The notes under the pieces are model-generated. The model was not told the origin of the DNA. It ran no database searches and saw only the letters and a program-made list of their open reading frames with translations. A DNA stretch of 64,000 nucleotides from RGIG5612 sp045601405 (GTDB taxonomy: Bacteria; Bacillota; Clostridia; Lachnospirales; Lachnospiraceae), in the NCBI GenBank assembly GCA_045601405.1, contig JAZRZO010000066.1:4622-68621 (forward strand), given 5' to 3'. Below are positions 1-8,055 of the stretch, in pieces. Within the stretch, counting starts at the first letter, position 1. Each line of letters opens with the position of its first letter. The position numbers were made by a program, and so were the translations under genes.

Positions 1-534
1 GCTGACATCATTGTGTGTCACCATCCGCATGTTCCGATGAACTATGAGAGGGTCGGCGATAAGGTGATATTTTATTCTCTTGGTAACTTTATCTTTGACA
101 CCAACTACCAGCGGGCGCAGTTTAATACAGAAAAAGGAGTATTGCTGCGGCTGGATATAGACGAGGAGGGCTATTCCTTTGAAGCTGCAGGTATATTGAT
201 CGACCGTGAAAATGAGCGCATTATAAAGGATGAACTCCCCGATATATTTACGGATGTGCCGGCCGATGAATATGAAAAGCTTCATCCGCTTGCGGCTAAG
301 ATGTTTATAGCGGCGACAAAAAGACAGCAGATATATCTTGATCCTGACAGATTTAAGAATGCCTCAGAGCAGGAATGGAAAGAGCATTTCTATGAACCGA
401 TGCGGAGCGGCAGGGTTCCCGGAGAAGCCCTGGACTTTCAGGTCATATGTCCTCTGGCGGAAAAAGAAAAAGAAGGGGCCTGGAAGGAAAGCAGACTGGA
501 TAAGGTTAAGGATTATATCCTAAAGCAGATGTAA
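1..534 (+). CDS. CapA-family protein, C-terminal part (5' end outside window)
   Basis: The reading frame is open from base 1, so the N-terminus lies upstream of the window; about 177 codons are present. The visible part has the C-terminal signature of the CapA/PGA_cap metallophosphatase-like family: CHHPHVP (the HPHV metal-ligand motif) followed by a YSLGNFIFD block. Family members are involved in poly-gamma-glutamate or other capsule synthesis, or are uncharacterised surface enzymes, so the substrate cannot be named. It ends 12 bp before the convergent DHHW gene, itself part of a surface-polymer acylation pair, which fits a cell-envelope role. The family call is solid; the function is inferred only from the family. 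Confidence 0.75.
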   Translation, partial: ADIIVCHHPHVPMNYERVGDKVIFYSLGNFIFDTNYQRAQFNTEKGVLLRLDIDEEGYSFEAAGILIDRENERIIKDELPDIFTDVPADEYEKLHPLAAKMFIAATKRQQIYLDPDRFKNASEQEWKEHFYEPMRSGRVPGEALDFQVICPLAEKEKEGAWKESRLDKVKDYILKQM

Positions 535-546
535 AGCGGCAAACAG

Positions 547-1680
547 CTATTTAAAGGCTTTTGCCGCCTGAATGATGATGGAGGTGCGATCCTCGCGTTC
601 GGCGCTTTCATATACAACGATATCCGGATCATATTCGTCGATCAGCTTCTTCATTTCCGGTAAATGGTCATTCCAGATAAAGATCGTCTCATAAAAGCTT
701 TCGGCAATATCCTGAGTCAGATAGTCATGAAAATAGCTGTCGCTGAACAAAAGTATCCGTGTGGTGTTATCTGCAGTATTATTTGTAAAAAACTTGTTTC
801 TGAAGTTATCAAAGCTGTCTGAGAGCTTTTCATCCGTTCTTACCGCGTTCTTGTCGATAAGCTTAAACACCTCTTCTTCATCAGGCTGGTGGATCGTGTT
901 GAACAGAGTATATCCCACATCCTTTTTAGTGATATTAAAATCATCATCGGTAAGTAATCTGTAGTTAGCGTTGAGATCTTCATTTATGCTGTTCATAAGC
1001 ATTTCATAGCCGATGCGTGAGCCTCTTCGGGTCCAGTGATTAGGGTCTCCCCATCTGCTGTACGTATTAAAGACTGGTTTTTGCCGTATCAGCTCATCCT
1101 TTGGAGATATTATATTAAGCTTCGGATACTGGCTAATATGTTCAATGAGAACATCTGTTTTTGAGCGGTCGCCATATTGGTTGACATGAGCAGGGAAGTA
1201 TTCGGGATAAACAGATGATTTATCCCAGCACTGAAATATAAAAAAGGCTGCGCCTTCAGAGCTGATATGATCTTTTATGGCAATAAGGCTTTCGGCGTAT
1301 TTATCCATGTGGTCTTCAGGATATATGTTTAAATGCTGGTAATCCCTGAAGTTTTCAGGCAGAAGATAATTAAGTTCACCCGAAGGCCCCAGATACATTG
1401 CCGTGCTTTCAGGGAATCTTTTAAACAGCCGGTAGTTTATATTAGCATTAACTATAAGAAGAAAGCTCCTGAAGCCGATATTATCATCTATCCATGCCTG
1501 CGTCTCTTCAGGGAAAAGCGGATTATACCTGCCGCCGGATATCAAAACAGGGGCAGGAGCCAGCATGCGGTGTTCCTCATAAGACACCACATCCTTTTTT
1601 CGGTTTATAAAAAAGAGCGGTATTGTGATCATTGCAAGAAAAAGCGCTATGAATATGATCTGCAGGGTCTTCTTAAACAA
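547..1680 (-). CDS. DHHW / AlgJ-AlgX-like SGNH-fold protein, O-acylation partner of MBOAT
   Basis: 377 aa. One N-terminal membrane anchor or signal (about residues 5-27, rich in I/F/L) is followed by an extracytoplasmic domain with family hallmarks: a DPNHWT motif (Asp-His pair) and a later FSDSYFHDYL block carrying the likely nucleophilic Ser. Proteins of this type (AlgJ/AlgX, DHHW) accept acyl groups passed by a membrane-bound MBOAT acyltransferase and transfer them to an exported polysaccharide. It lies 9 bp downstream of the MBOAT gene on the same strand, so the two are very probably co-transcribed. The acceptor polymer is unknown; no glycan synthase is visible in the window. Confidence 0.8.
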   Translation of the reverse strand: MFKKTLQIIFIALFLAMITIPLFFINRKKDVVSYEEHRMLAPAPVLISGGRYNPLFPEETQAWIDDNIGFRSFLLIVNANINYRLFKRFPESTAMYLGPSGELNYLLPENFRDYQHLNIYPEDHMDKYAESLIAIKDHISSEGAAFFIFQCWDKSSVYPEYFPAHVNQYGDRSKTDVLIEHISQYPKLNIISPKDELIRQKPVFNTYSRWGDPNHWTRRGSRIGYEMLMNSINEDLNANYRLLTDDDFNITKKDVGYTLFNTIHQPDEEEVFKLIDKNAVRTDEKLSDSFDNFRNKFFTNNTADNTTRILLFSDSYFHDYLTQDIAESFYETIFIWNDHLPEMKKLIDEYDPDIVVYESAEREDRTSIIIQAAKAFK

Positions 1681-1689
1681 AGCATCCTC

Positions 1690-3093
1690 CTAAAATCTGA
1701 AATATATAAACGGGTTATACGACCCCGAAACTATCTGCATCACCGAAAAAGCAAACAACAGAAGCAGGACAGCATATTTTATTATCAAAAGCGGCTTTTC
1801 CGGAAACCTGGAATTTATGACCTTCATGAGCTTTTGCGGAAGAGATGTCGAAAACAGGATCCCCGCGATGATGATAAGCCCTGTCCACAGATCAATGTAC
1901 CACAGGAATGTGAAGCCGGGGTGTTCGGGGGTTACCACACCGAACATAACACCCAGGTATTTAAGTGCGCTTGACATATCAGGCGCCCGGAAGAATACCC
2001 AGCCGGTATTTATGACAAGAAGAGCATATATCCTGATGAGTATTTTCAGTGGGGCAGATGGTTTTATATTTGTTTTTCTCTTTATAAGCCGTTCTATGAT
2101 CACAAAAAAGCCGTGCCAGACTCCCCAGAACACAAAATTCCAGGCTGCTCCGTGCCACAGGCCTGTAAGCAGGAAAACGATCGCCAGATTCAGGTAAACA
2201 TGTTTTTTGTTGCCGCCAAGGGGAATATAAAGATAGTCACGGAACCATGAGGAGAGGGATATATGCCACCTCCTCCAGAATTCGGACATATCAGATGCTG
2301 TGTACGGCAGGTTGAAGTTTTCCATAAAACGGAATCCGAACATCAGCCCCAGGCCTATTGCCATATCACTGTATCCCGAAAAATCAAAATAGATCTGAAG
2401 CGTATAGGCTATACTTCCCGTCCAGGCAACCAGTGCGGTATTTCCGGCAGCCCCCTGTGCCCATATCTGATCGACTATCAGTGCTGTCGTATTAGCTATG
2501 ATCGCTTTTTTTGCAAGACCCGTGATAAACCTTTCTGCCCCGCGCGCAAAATCGTTGACAGTGGTGCTGCGCCGGTTTATCTGTTTTTCGATATCCTTAT
2601 ACCTTATGATAGGACCTGCTATAAGCTGGGGGAACAGAACTATGTAAAGCGCAAGTTTAAGGATGTTTTTCTGGACAGGAACATCCTCTCTGTATACATC
2701 AAACACATAAGACATCCCCTGGAATGTAAAGAAAGATATTCCTATGGGCAGGATGATCTCAGGCACAGATATATGAGATCCGGTGATATTGTTCGCTGTG
2801 TTCAGGAAAAAATCAAAATATTTGAAGTAGAAGAGAATGGCAAGATTTATGATAACGGCAGATATAAGTACCGCTCTTTTATTCTTCGGAAAGCGATCTA
2901 TGAGAAAAGCCGAAAAGAAATTAACAAGGATATTCAGGATGATGATCCACAGGTATTCAAGCTGAAACCATGCAAAGAAAATAAGACTGGCAAATAAGAG
3001 CCAGTAGTTTCCGCCATGGTTCCTCAGTATATAATAACCCAGCAGTGTCAGCGGCAGAAATATGAAGATAAATAGGGTGGAGCTGAATACCAT
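1690..3093 (-). CDS. MBOAT-family membrane O-acyltransferase (AlgI-like)
   Basis: 467 aa, strongly hydrophobic throughout with roughly ten or more membrane segments. Family signatures include FPQLIAGPIIRY, FWRRWHISLSSWFRDYLYIPLGG and LLTGLWHGAAWNF, the last containing the invariant His (about residue 313). AlgI/DltB/PatA-type proteins move an acyl group across the membrane for polymer modification. It is the first gene of a two-gene unit with the DHHW protein. No convincing Shine-Dalgarno precedes the ATG; the sequence immediately upstream is very A/T-rich. The family is certain; the acyl group and acceptor are not known. Confidence 0.88.
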   Translation of the reverse strand: MVFSSTLFIFIFLPLTLLGYYILRNHGGNYWLLFASLIFFAWFQLEYLWIIILNILVNFFSAFLIDRFPKNKRAVLISAVIINLAILFYFKYFDFFLNTANNITGSHISVPEIILPIGISFFTFQGMSYVFDVYREDVPVQKNILKLALYIVLFPQLIAGPIIRYKDIEKQINRRSTTVNDFARGAERFITGLAKKAIIANTTALIVDQIWAQGAAGNTALVAWTGSIAYTLQIYFDFSGYSDMAIGLGLMFGFRFMENFNLPYTASDMSEFWRRWHISLSSWFRDYLYIPLGGNKKHVYLNLAIVFLLTGLWHGAAWNFVFWGVWHGFFVIIERLIKRKTNIKPSAPLKILIRIYALLVINTGWVFFRAPDMSSALKYLGVMFGVVTPEHPGFTFLWYIDLWTGLIIIAGILFSTSLPQKLMKVINSRFPEKPLLIIKYAVLLLLFAFSVMQIVSGSYNPFIYFRF

Positions 3094-3184
3094 TATTTAT
3101 AATAATCCAATATACAACTATATGTAGTTCCGGCAGTCTAAAAGGCAACAATATGCAGTATGATTTCTTTGCATCAATACTGTA

Positions 3185-3214
3185 TTGTGTTAGTATAACG
3201 AAAATATGTATAAT
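3185..3214 (+). promoter_or_regulatory. Predicted promoter of the 14-codon ORF
   Basis: TTGTGT (3185-3190) and a consensus TATAAT (3209-3214), spaced 18 bp. It lies upstream of the GAGGTG ribosome-binding site and ATG of the small ORF at 3239. The -10 box is strong and the -35 weak. Confidence 0.45.
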
Positions 3215-3238
3215 TATAACATATGGTGAGGTGAAATT

Positions 3239-3283
3239 ATGCATTTAGTTTACGATGTGAGTGACAGTGTCAGAAGAAGCTGA
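3239..3283 (+). CDS. 14-codon ORF upstream of argR: leader peptide or permease gene remnant
   Basis: The ATG is preceded by a good ribosome-binding site (GAGGTG at 3228-3233) and a consensus -10 box. The peptide is MHLVYDVSDSVRRS. Two readings are possible. Its first nine residues resemble the N-terminus of NCS2 uracil/xanthine permeases (a K-L-x-Y-x-V-x-D pattern), so it may be the stub left by a deletion. Alternatively, the tandem Arg codons (AGA AGA) just before the stop, directly in front of argR, fit an arginine-sensing leader peptide. argR has its own promoter just downstream. The open frame and RBS are seen; both functions are inference. Confidence 0.4.
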   Translation: MHLVYDVSDSVRRS

Positions 3284-3297
3284 AAAATAAAATATAT

Positions 3298-3326
3298 TTG
3301 CCCTTTACTTTTTATTCTTTTATAAT
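3298..3326 (+). promoter_or_regulatory. argR promoter, predicted leaderless
   Basis: TTGCCC (3298-3303), a 17-bp spacer and a perfect TATAAT (3321-3326). The argR ATG begins at 3333, with only six bases between the -10 box and the start codon, so the usual start point coincides with the A of ATG. No Shine-Dalgarno is present. Confidence 0.7.
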
Positions 3327-3332
3327 CAGAGT

Positions 3333-3785
3333 ATGAAAGCAAGCAGACTGGAAAAGATCATTGAACTGATCTTAAAACATGATATAGAAACACAGGAGGA
3401 GCTTAGAAGGCTCCTCCTTCAGGAGGGATACAACGTCACCCAGGCTACTGTATCCAGAGATATCAAAGCCCTTAATCTTCAAAAGGTACAATCTGGAACC
3501 AGAAACAGATATATATATCCGGGAGATACAGATAAGGAAAACACTAAATATCTAAGGATATTCATGGATGGCTATGCCGGAATGGAGCAGGCCTCGAATC
3601 TTGTTGTTGTAAAGACTGTCTCCGGAATGGCTATGGCTGTTGCCGCAGCGCTTGATAATATGGGCTTTAGTGAGGTCGTGGGCACGATCGCAGGTGACGA
3701 TACTATCATGTGCGCAACACGCTCCGCCTCAGAGGCTGAGAGGCTCCTGAAGAAGATCCGCGAACTGCTCGCAAAAGTCCAGTAG
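3333..3785 (+). CDS. argR: Arginine repressor ArgR
   Basis: 150 aa, the normal length. The N-terminal winged helix contains the recognition segment ATVSRDIKALNL (about residues 38-49). The C-terminal hexamerisation and arginine-binding domain has the GTIAGDDTIM motif. ArgR represses arginine biosynthesis and activates catabolism with L-arginine as co-repressor. The start is fixed by the family's usual MKxxRxEKI N-terminus. The gene lies 2 nt upstream of recN, the common Clostridia/Bacilli arrangement, and the two are surely co-transcribed. The unusual point is the start: a consensus promoter sits so close that the mRNA should lack a 5' leader. Confidence 0.93.
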   Translation: MKASRLEKIIELILKHDIETQEELRRLLLQEGYNVTQATVSRDIKALNLQKVQSGTRNRYIYPGDTDKENTKYLRIFMDGYAGMEQASNLVVVKTVSGMAMAVAAALDNMGFSEVVGTIAGDDTIMCATRSASEAERLLKKIRELLAKVQ

Positions 3786-3787
3786 AT

Positions 3788-5467
3788 ATGCTTACAAATG
3801 TACACATTAAAAATCTTGCCCTGATCAGGGAAGCCGAGATAGACTTCAGTACGGGCTTAAATATTCTGACAGGAGAAACAGGCTCCGGAAAATCGATGAT
3901 TATAGGTGCCGTTAACATCGCGCTCGGCGGAAAAGCCAGCAGATCCATGATCAGAAAGGGAGCTGATTACGCGATCATACAGCTGCAGTTTATCGACGGG
4001 CGCAAAGAGATCATGGATGTACTCGAAAAGCTTGATATCCCGGCTGATGGGGAGAATGTCATCATCACAAGGAAGATCACGCCGGATTCGGGCATAACCA
4101 AGGTAAATGGCGAAAACATCACATTAAATAATCTGAAAAAAATAACATCGCTCCTGGTGGATGTGCATGGTCAGCACGAGCACCAGTCCCTTTTAGACAC
4201 CTCGAAACAGCTTGCCATAATAGACAGGTTTGCGGGGGGCGAGGCAGCTGCGCTCAGAGCTGAGCTGTTAAACGAATATGAGCATTATAAAGAACTTAAA
4301 AAACAGATGGTAGCATCCTTTAACATGGATGAGGCTTCATTAAAAAGAGAAACAGAGCTGCTGAAACATGAGCTTAATGAGATAACATCGGCAGCGCCGG
4401 CAGCAGGAGAGGATGATGCTCTTGAGGCTGAGTTTAAACGGCTGTCATCATCTGAAGAGATACTTTCTTCCGTAAACAGAGCAGGCTTTTTGGTCTGTGA
4501 TGATGATACGGGAGCAGTGGCAAAAGTAGGAGATGCCCTTAAACATATCGGGGACGCGGTCGTCCTCGATGAAGAGCTTAAGGATATTAATTCTCAGCTT
4601 TTAGACGCAGACTCTCTGCTAAAGGATATAAGAACGTCACTGTCGGCATATATAAACGAAAATGCTTTTGATGAGGAACGTCTGGATGAAGTGCGTTCAA
4701 GACTGGATCTGATCAATCACCTGAAAAACCGATACGGCGGCAGCATCAGGGAGATAAATAAATATGCGAAAGAAGCGTCGGCCAGGCTTGAGAGCTTAGC
4801 TGACTATAATAAAAATAAAGACAAGCTGCTTTGCGGGATGAGAGAGAGCGCCGGAAGGCTTAATGAGATATCCAGAGAGCTGTCGGGTAAAAGACATACA
4901 GCCGCGGCGGAACTTGAAAAGCTGATAGTTTCAAACCTTATGGAGCTTAATTTTCCGGAGGTTGATTTCAGGATAGATTTCAACAGGACTGAAAAAATAT
5001 CAGCAAACGGCTTTGATAAGGTGGAATTCCTTATCTCCATGAACCCGGGCGAGGCACCGGCGCCGTTAAGGGCTATCGCATCGGGAGGCGAGCTGTCAAG
5101 GATAATGCTCGCTCTTAAATGCTCCCTGGCTCAAAGCGACGGAATAAATACGCTTATATTCGATGAAATAGATACAGGGATCAGCGGAAGCACGGCTCAG
5201 AAGGTTGCAGAAAAGCTTAACGGGCTTGGCAGAAAATACCAGGTTATATGCATCACTCATCTTCCGCAGATAGCAGCCATGGGAGATCACCACTATAAGA
5301 TCCGTAAATCAGTAGAGGAGGGGTCAACGATTTCCGGCATAGAAATGCTCGACGAAGAAGAGAGCATAAAAGAGATCGCAGGGCTCTTAGGGGGAGCAAA
5401 GATAGGCGGCGCGGCCTATGATAACGCTAAAGAGCTTAAGGCCCAGGCCCGGATGCTCAAGAGGTAG
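3788..5467 (+). CDS. recN: DNA repair protein RecN
   Basis: 559 aa, full length. Walker A is in ILTGETGSGKSMI near residue 30, the ABC signature in ASGGELSRIMLALK, and Walker B in LIFDEIDTGISG. The long middle section is charged and coiled-coil-like. RecN is an SMC-like ATPase that acts on DNA ends during double-strand-break repair. It starts 2 nt after the argR stop without a clear Shine-Dalgarno, suggesting translational coupling. Its 3' end overlaps the convergent NFACT gene by 11 bp. No SOS box was seen at this transcription unit, although recN is SOS-induced in some bacteria. Confidence 0.95.
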   Translation: MLTNVHIKNLALIREAEIDFSTGLNILTGETGSGKSMIIGAVNIALGGKASRSMIRKGADYAIIQLQFIDGRKEIMDVLEKLDIPADGENVIITRKITPDSGITKVNGENITLNNLKKITSLLVDVHGQHEHQSLLDTSKQLAIIDRFAGGEAAALRAELLNEYEHYKELKKQMVASFNMDEASLKRETELLKHELNEITSAAPAAGEDDALEAEFKRLSSSEEILSSVNRAGFLVCDDDTGAVAKVGDALKHIGDAVVLDEELKDINSQLLDADSLLKDIRTSLSAYINENAFDEERLDEVRSRLDLINHLKNRYGGSIREINKYAKEASARLESLADYNKNKDKLLCGMRESAGRLNEISRELSGKRHTAAAELEKLIVSNLMELNFPEVDFRIDFNRTEKISANGFDKVEFLISMNPGEAPAPLRAIASGGELSRIMLALKCSLAQSDGINTLIFDEIDTGISGSTAQKVAEKLNGLGRKYQVICITHLPQIAAMGDHHYKIRKSVEEGSTISGIEMLDEEESIKEIAGLLGGAKIGGAAYDNAKELKAQARMLKR

Positions 5468-7208
5468 ATTCCTGTATGCCGCTTATATCAGTTTCCGCGG
5501 ACATGGAATAATTTTTATGATATATCACATAGCCGGGCTTTGCTCCGGCAGGCTTTTTAATGTGTTTCCTCTGAATATAATCAATCTCTACTTTCGCCGC
5601 GCCCTCAGCCTTTGAAAAGTGGGCAGCCAGGGATGCAGCCTCTTCAAATGCCTTGTCGGAGGGTTCATCTCCCGCTGTTTTTAATATGACATGTGATCCC
5701 GGAAGCTTCTTTGCGTGAAACCACCAGTCATTGCCGTCTGCCAGGGTAAAGGTGATATATTCATTTTGATAATTATTTTTCCCCACATATATATCGTGAC
5801 CGTCTGAAGAAACATAGTGAAGAGGGGCTGATCTTAAACTCTTTGATCTCTTCTTCGCGTTTGACTGACCGCGGCTTTTTACATATCCTGTATCGATCAT
5901 CTCTTTTTTTAGCTCGGCGATATCTGCCTCATCGCGAACGGTATCCAAAGAAGCGATGACTGACTCAAGATGATCTATCTCGGCCTTTGTGTCTTCTATC
6001 ACCGTGCTCAGATTTTCAAATGTTCTCTTGAGTTTGGCATATTTTTCAAAATATCTTTTTCCGTTATCAACAGCAGAAAGAGTAGGGTCCAGCGGGATGG
6101 TAACAGGCTCACCGGTATTGTAATCAATGGATTCCATCTTTGTGGAACCGGCGGGAACATCATATCCGTATGCGGTAAGGAGCTCACCGTACAGCTTGTA
6201 TTTATCTTTCTTTTTTGTGTCCTTTATCTGCTTGAGCTGGAGATCATATTTTTTATTATCCCGCGCAAGCAGAGTGTTGAGTATCTGCCGCAGGTCTGCT
6301 GTCTTCTGCCTCATTGATGTGTATTTCTGTCTTTTGGAATAATAATCAAAAAGAAGCCTTGATATGCTTTCGTACAGCTCGGTTTTTTTGCCCTTATATA
6401 TGTTAAAGATAAAAGGACCGTAAAAAACCGGTTCTTCGTTCTTATACACGATGTTAGGACAGAAGCTTTCTTTTTTTAATCTATCCGTTATTTTACTCAG
6501 GCTGTCAAAAAGAGCATACGCCTCATCTCTGCTCAGAGAAGAAATTGGTCTGTCAGAGTCTATGCCGGCATTATAAGCTATCTCCTCGGAAACTACCGGG
6601 CTCAGTCCGGTGAGTGAGGTATAAAGAGCTTTTGCCATGCTTAATGAAGACGGCTTCATCATCAGTCCGCAAAATGCGGATCTGCTTATTTGCAGGGGGT
6701 TATCCTTATCTTCCGCAAACGGGATAAAATATTTCCTCCCGGGCAGAACTTCTCTTACTGAACTCATTGAGGATGAGACGTGTCTGATACTGTCAAGTAT
6801 ATCGTTTTCCGAGCGCAGAATGATGTTGCTGTGCTTTCCCATAAGCTCAACCGTCAGGGTGTGTATGCAGATATCCCCCATGTCGTTATAGTGCTCAACT
6901 TCAATATCGAGTACACGCTCTAACGAGGGCTGGGTAATCTTGCGGATCCTTCCGCCGGATAAGTGTTTGCGGAGAAGCATGCAGAAGGCCGGCGCGTTTA
7001 AAGGCGCGTTTTTTTTATTGTCAGTAAGATATATCATTGGAAGAGACGGGTCGGCGCTCATAAGAAGAAGACGGTCTTTGCCGTCGTTTTTTACGGTGAT
7101 AAGGATCTCGTCCTTTTCAGGCTGTATTATCTTTGTGATCCTTCCGCCGCAGAGTTCGTTATTAAGTTCCTGTTTTATACAGGCGATAGTGCATCCGTCA
7201 AAAGCCAT
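5457..7208 (-). CDS. rqcH: NFACT family protein, RqcH / FbpA-like
   Basis: 583 aa. Domain order is NFACT-N (about 1-250), a coiled-coil middle, and a C-terminal NFACT-R domain with YVGKNNYQNEYITF, WWFHAKKLPGSHVIL and the terminal YVIYHKNYS. RqcH recruits tRNA-Ala to stalled 50S subunits and adds C-terminal alanine tails that mark nascent chains for degradation; FbpA homologues were earlier described as fibronectin-binding proteins. In B. subtilis RqcH, Asp97-Arg98 is essential; here the matching pair is Glu97-Arg98. The transcript is predicted to be leaderless. It is convergent with and overlaps recN by 11 bp. Confidence 0.88.
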   Translation of the reverse strand: MAFDGCTIACIKQELNNELCGGRITKIIQPEKDEILITVKNDGKDRLLLMSADPSLPMIYLTDNKKNAPLNAPAFCMLLRKHLSGGRIRKITQPSLERVLDIEVEHYNDMGDICIHTLTVELMGKHSNIILRSENDILDSIRHVSSSMSSVREVLPGRKYFIPFAEDKDNPLQISRSAFCGLMMKPSSLSMAKALYTSLTGLSPVVSEEIAYNAGIDSDRPISSLSRDEAYALFDSLSKITDRLKKESFCPNIVYKNEEPVFYGPFIFNIYKGKKTELYESISRLLFDYYSKRQKYTSMRQKTADLRQILNTLLARDNKKYDLQLKQIKDTKKKDKYKLYGELLTAYGYDVPAGSTKMESIDYNTGEPVTIPLDPTLSAVDNGKRYFEKYAKLKRTFENLSTVIEDTKAEIDHLESVIASLDTVRDEADIAELKKEMIDTGYVKSRGQSNAKKRSKSLRSAPLHYVSSDGHDIYVGKNNYQNEYITFTLADGNDWWFHAKKLPGSHVILKTAGDEPSDKAFEEAASLAAHFSKAEGAAKVEIDYIQRKHIKKPAGAKPGYVIYHKNYSMSAETDISGIQESTS

Positions 7209-7214
7209 GAAGAT

Positions 7215-7243
7215 AATATATGTTAATTGTTATTAGCAGTCAA
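7215..7243 (-). promoter_or_regulatory. NFACT gene promoter, predicted leaderless
   Basis: Read on the minus strand: TTGACT (7243-7238), a 17-bp spacer, TATATT (7220-7215), then six bases (ATCTTC) and the ATG at 7208. This is the same geometry as at argR and the rhomboid-like gene, with no Shine-Dalgarno. Confidence 0.68.
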
Positions 7244-7365
7244 ATAATATATAATCATCAATAAACAAAAAAAGCAATCAAACCGCTATGTGATCTATCT
7301 TTACGTTCATTGTTTTTACACATACTGTAAATAAAATTATTGATCATTTGTTGTTTGGAGGGTGT

Positions 7366-8049
7366 ATGAACGAATTAAATATCTTAATAGTCGATGATGA
7401 AGCAAAAATGAGAAAGATCGTAAAAGACTTCCTTGTAGCGAAGGATTATACGGTTCTTGAGGCTTCAAATGGTGAGGAAGCGCTTGATATAATCTACGAC
7501 AGCAGCAATAAAACAGATCTGGTCATACTTGATGTCATGATGCCGAAAATGGACGGCTGGGAGACATGTAAAGAGATAAGAAAAATATCCAAAGTTCCGA
7601 TCATAATGTTAACGGCAAAGGGTGATGAGACAGATGAGCTGCTGGGTTATGATCTTGGAATAGATGAGTACATAACAAAGCCGTTCAGTCCTAAAATACT
7701 TGTGGCAAGGATAGACGCTATCCTCAGACGGGCAAATAAGCTTAATGAAGAGGATATCATTACTGCAGGCAGGCTTGAGATCAATAAAACGTCGCATGTG
7801 GTAAAGGTGGACGGGAAAGAGGTTGAACTGAGCTTCAAGGAATTTGAGCTTTTATGCTATTTTGCCGAAAACAAGGGAATAGCCCTTTCAAGAGAAAAGA
7901 TCCTGAACAGCGTCTGGAATTACGATTATTTTGGTGACGCCAGAACTATAGACACACATGTAAAGAAGATCCGCAGTAAGCTTGGCGACTGCGGAGACTA
8001 CATAAAAACAATCTGGGGTATGGGGTACAAATTTGACGTATCTGAATGA
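7366..8049 (+). CDS. OmpR/PhoB-family response regulator
   Basis: 227 aa from the ATG at 7366, chosen because GGAGG (7357-7361) lies just before it; a start at 7348 would place the ribosome-binding site inside the gene. The receiver domain has DDE near the N-terminus, phospho-acceptor Asp56 (in VILDVMMPKMDGW), the Thr of MLTAKG and the Lys of ITKPFSP. The C-terminal winged-helix DNA-binding domain ends with YFGDARTIDTHVKKIRSKLG and WGMGYKF. It is followed 6 bp later by its sensor kinase. The regulated genes cannot be deduced from sequence. Confidence 0.92.
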   Translation: MNELNILIVDDEAKMRKIVKDFLVAKDYTVLEASNGEEALDIIYDSSNKTDLVILDVMMPKMDGWETCKEIRKISKVPIIMLTAKGDETDELLGYDLGIDEYITKPFSPKILVARIDAILRRANKLNEEDIITAGRLEINKTSHVVKVDGKEVELSFKEFELLCYFAENKGIALSREKILNSVWNYDYFGDARTIDTHVKKIRSKLGDCGDYIKTIWGMGYKFDVSE

Positions 8050-8055
8050 TCATAA

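Noticed and set aside
2957..3244. 95-codon minus-strand frame overlapping the start of the MBOAT gene
   Set aside because: It lies in another frame over a certain gene and A/T-rich intergenic DNA, with no motif or RBS.
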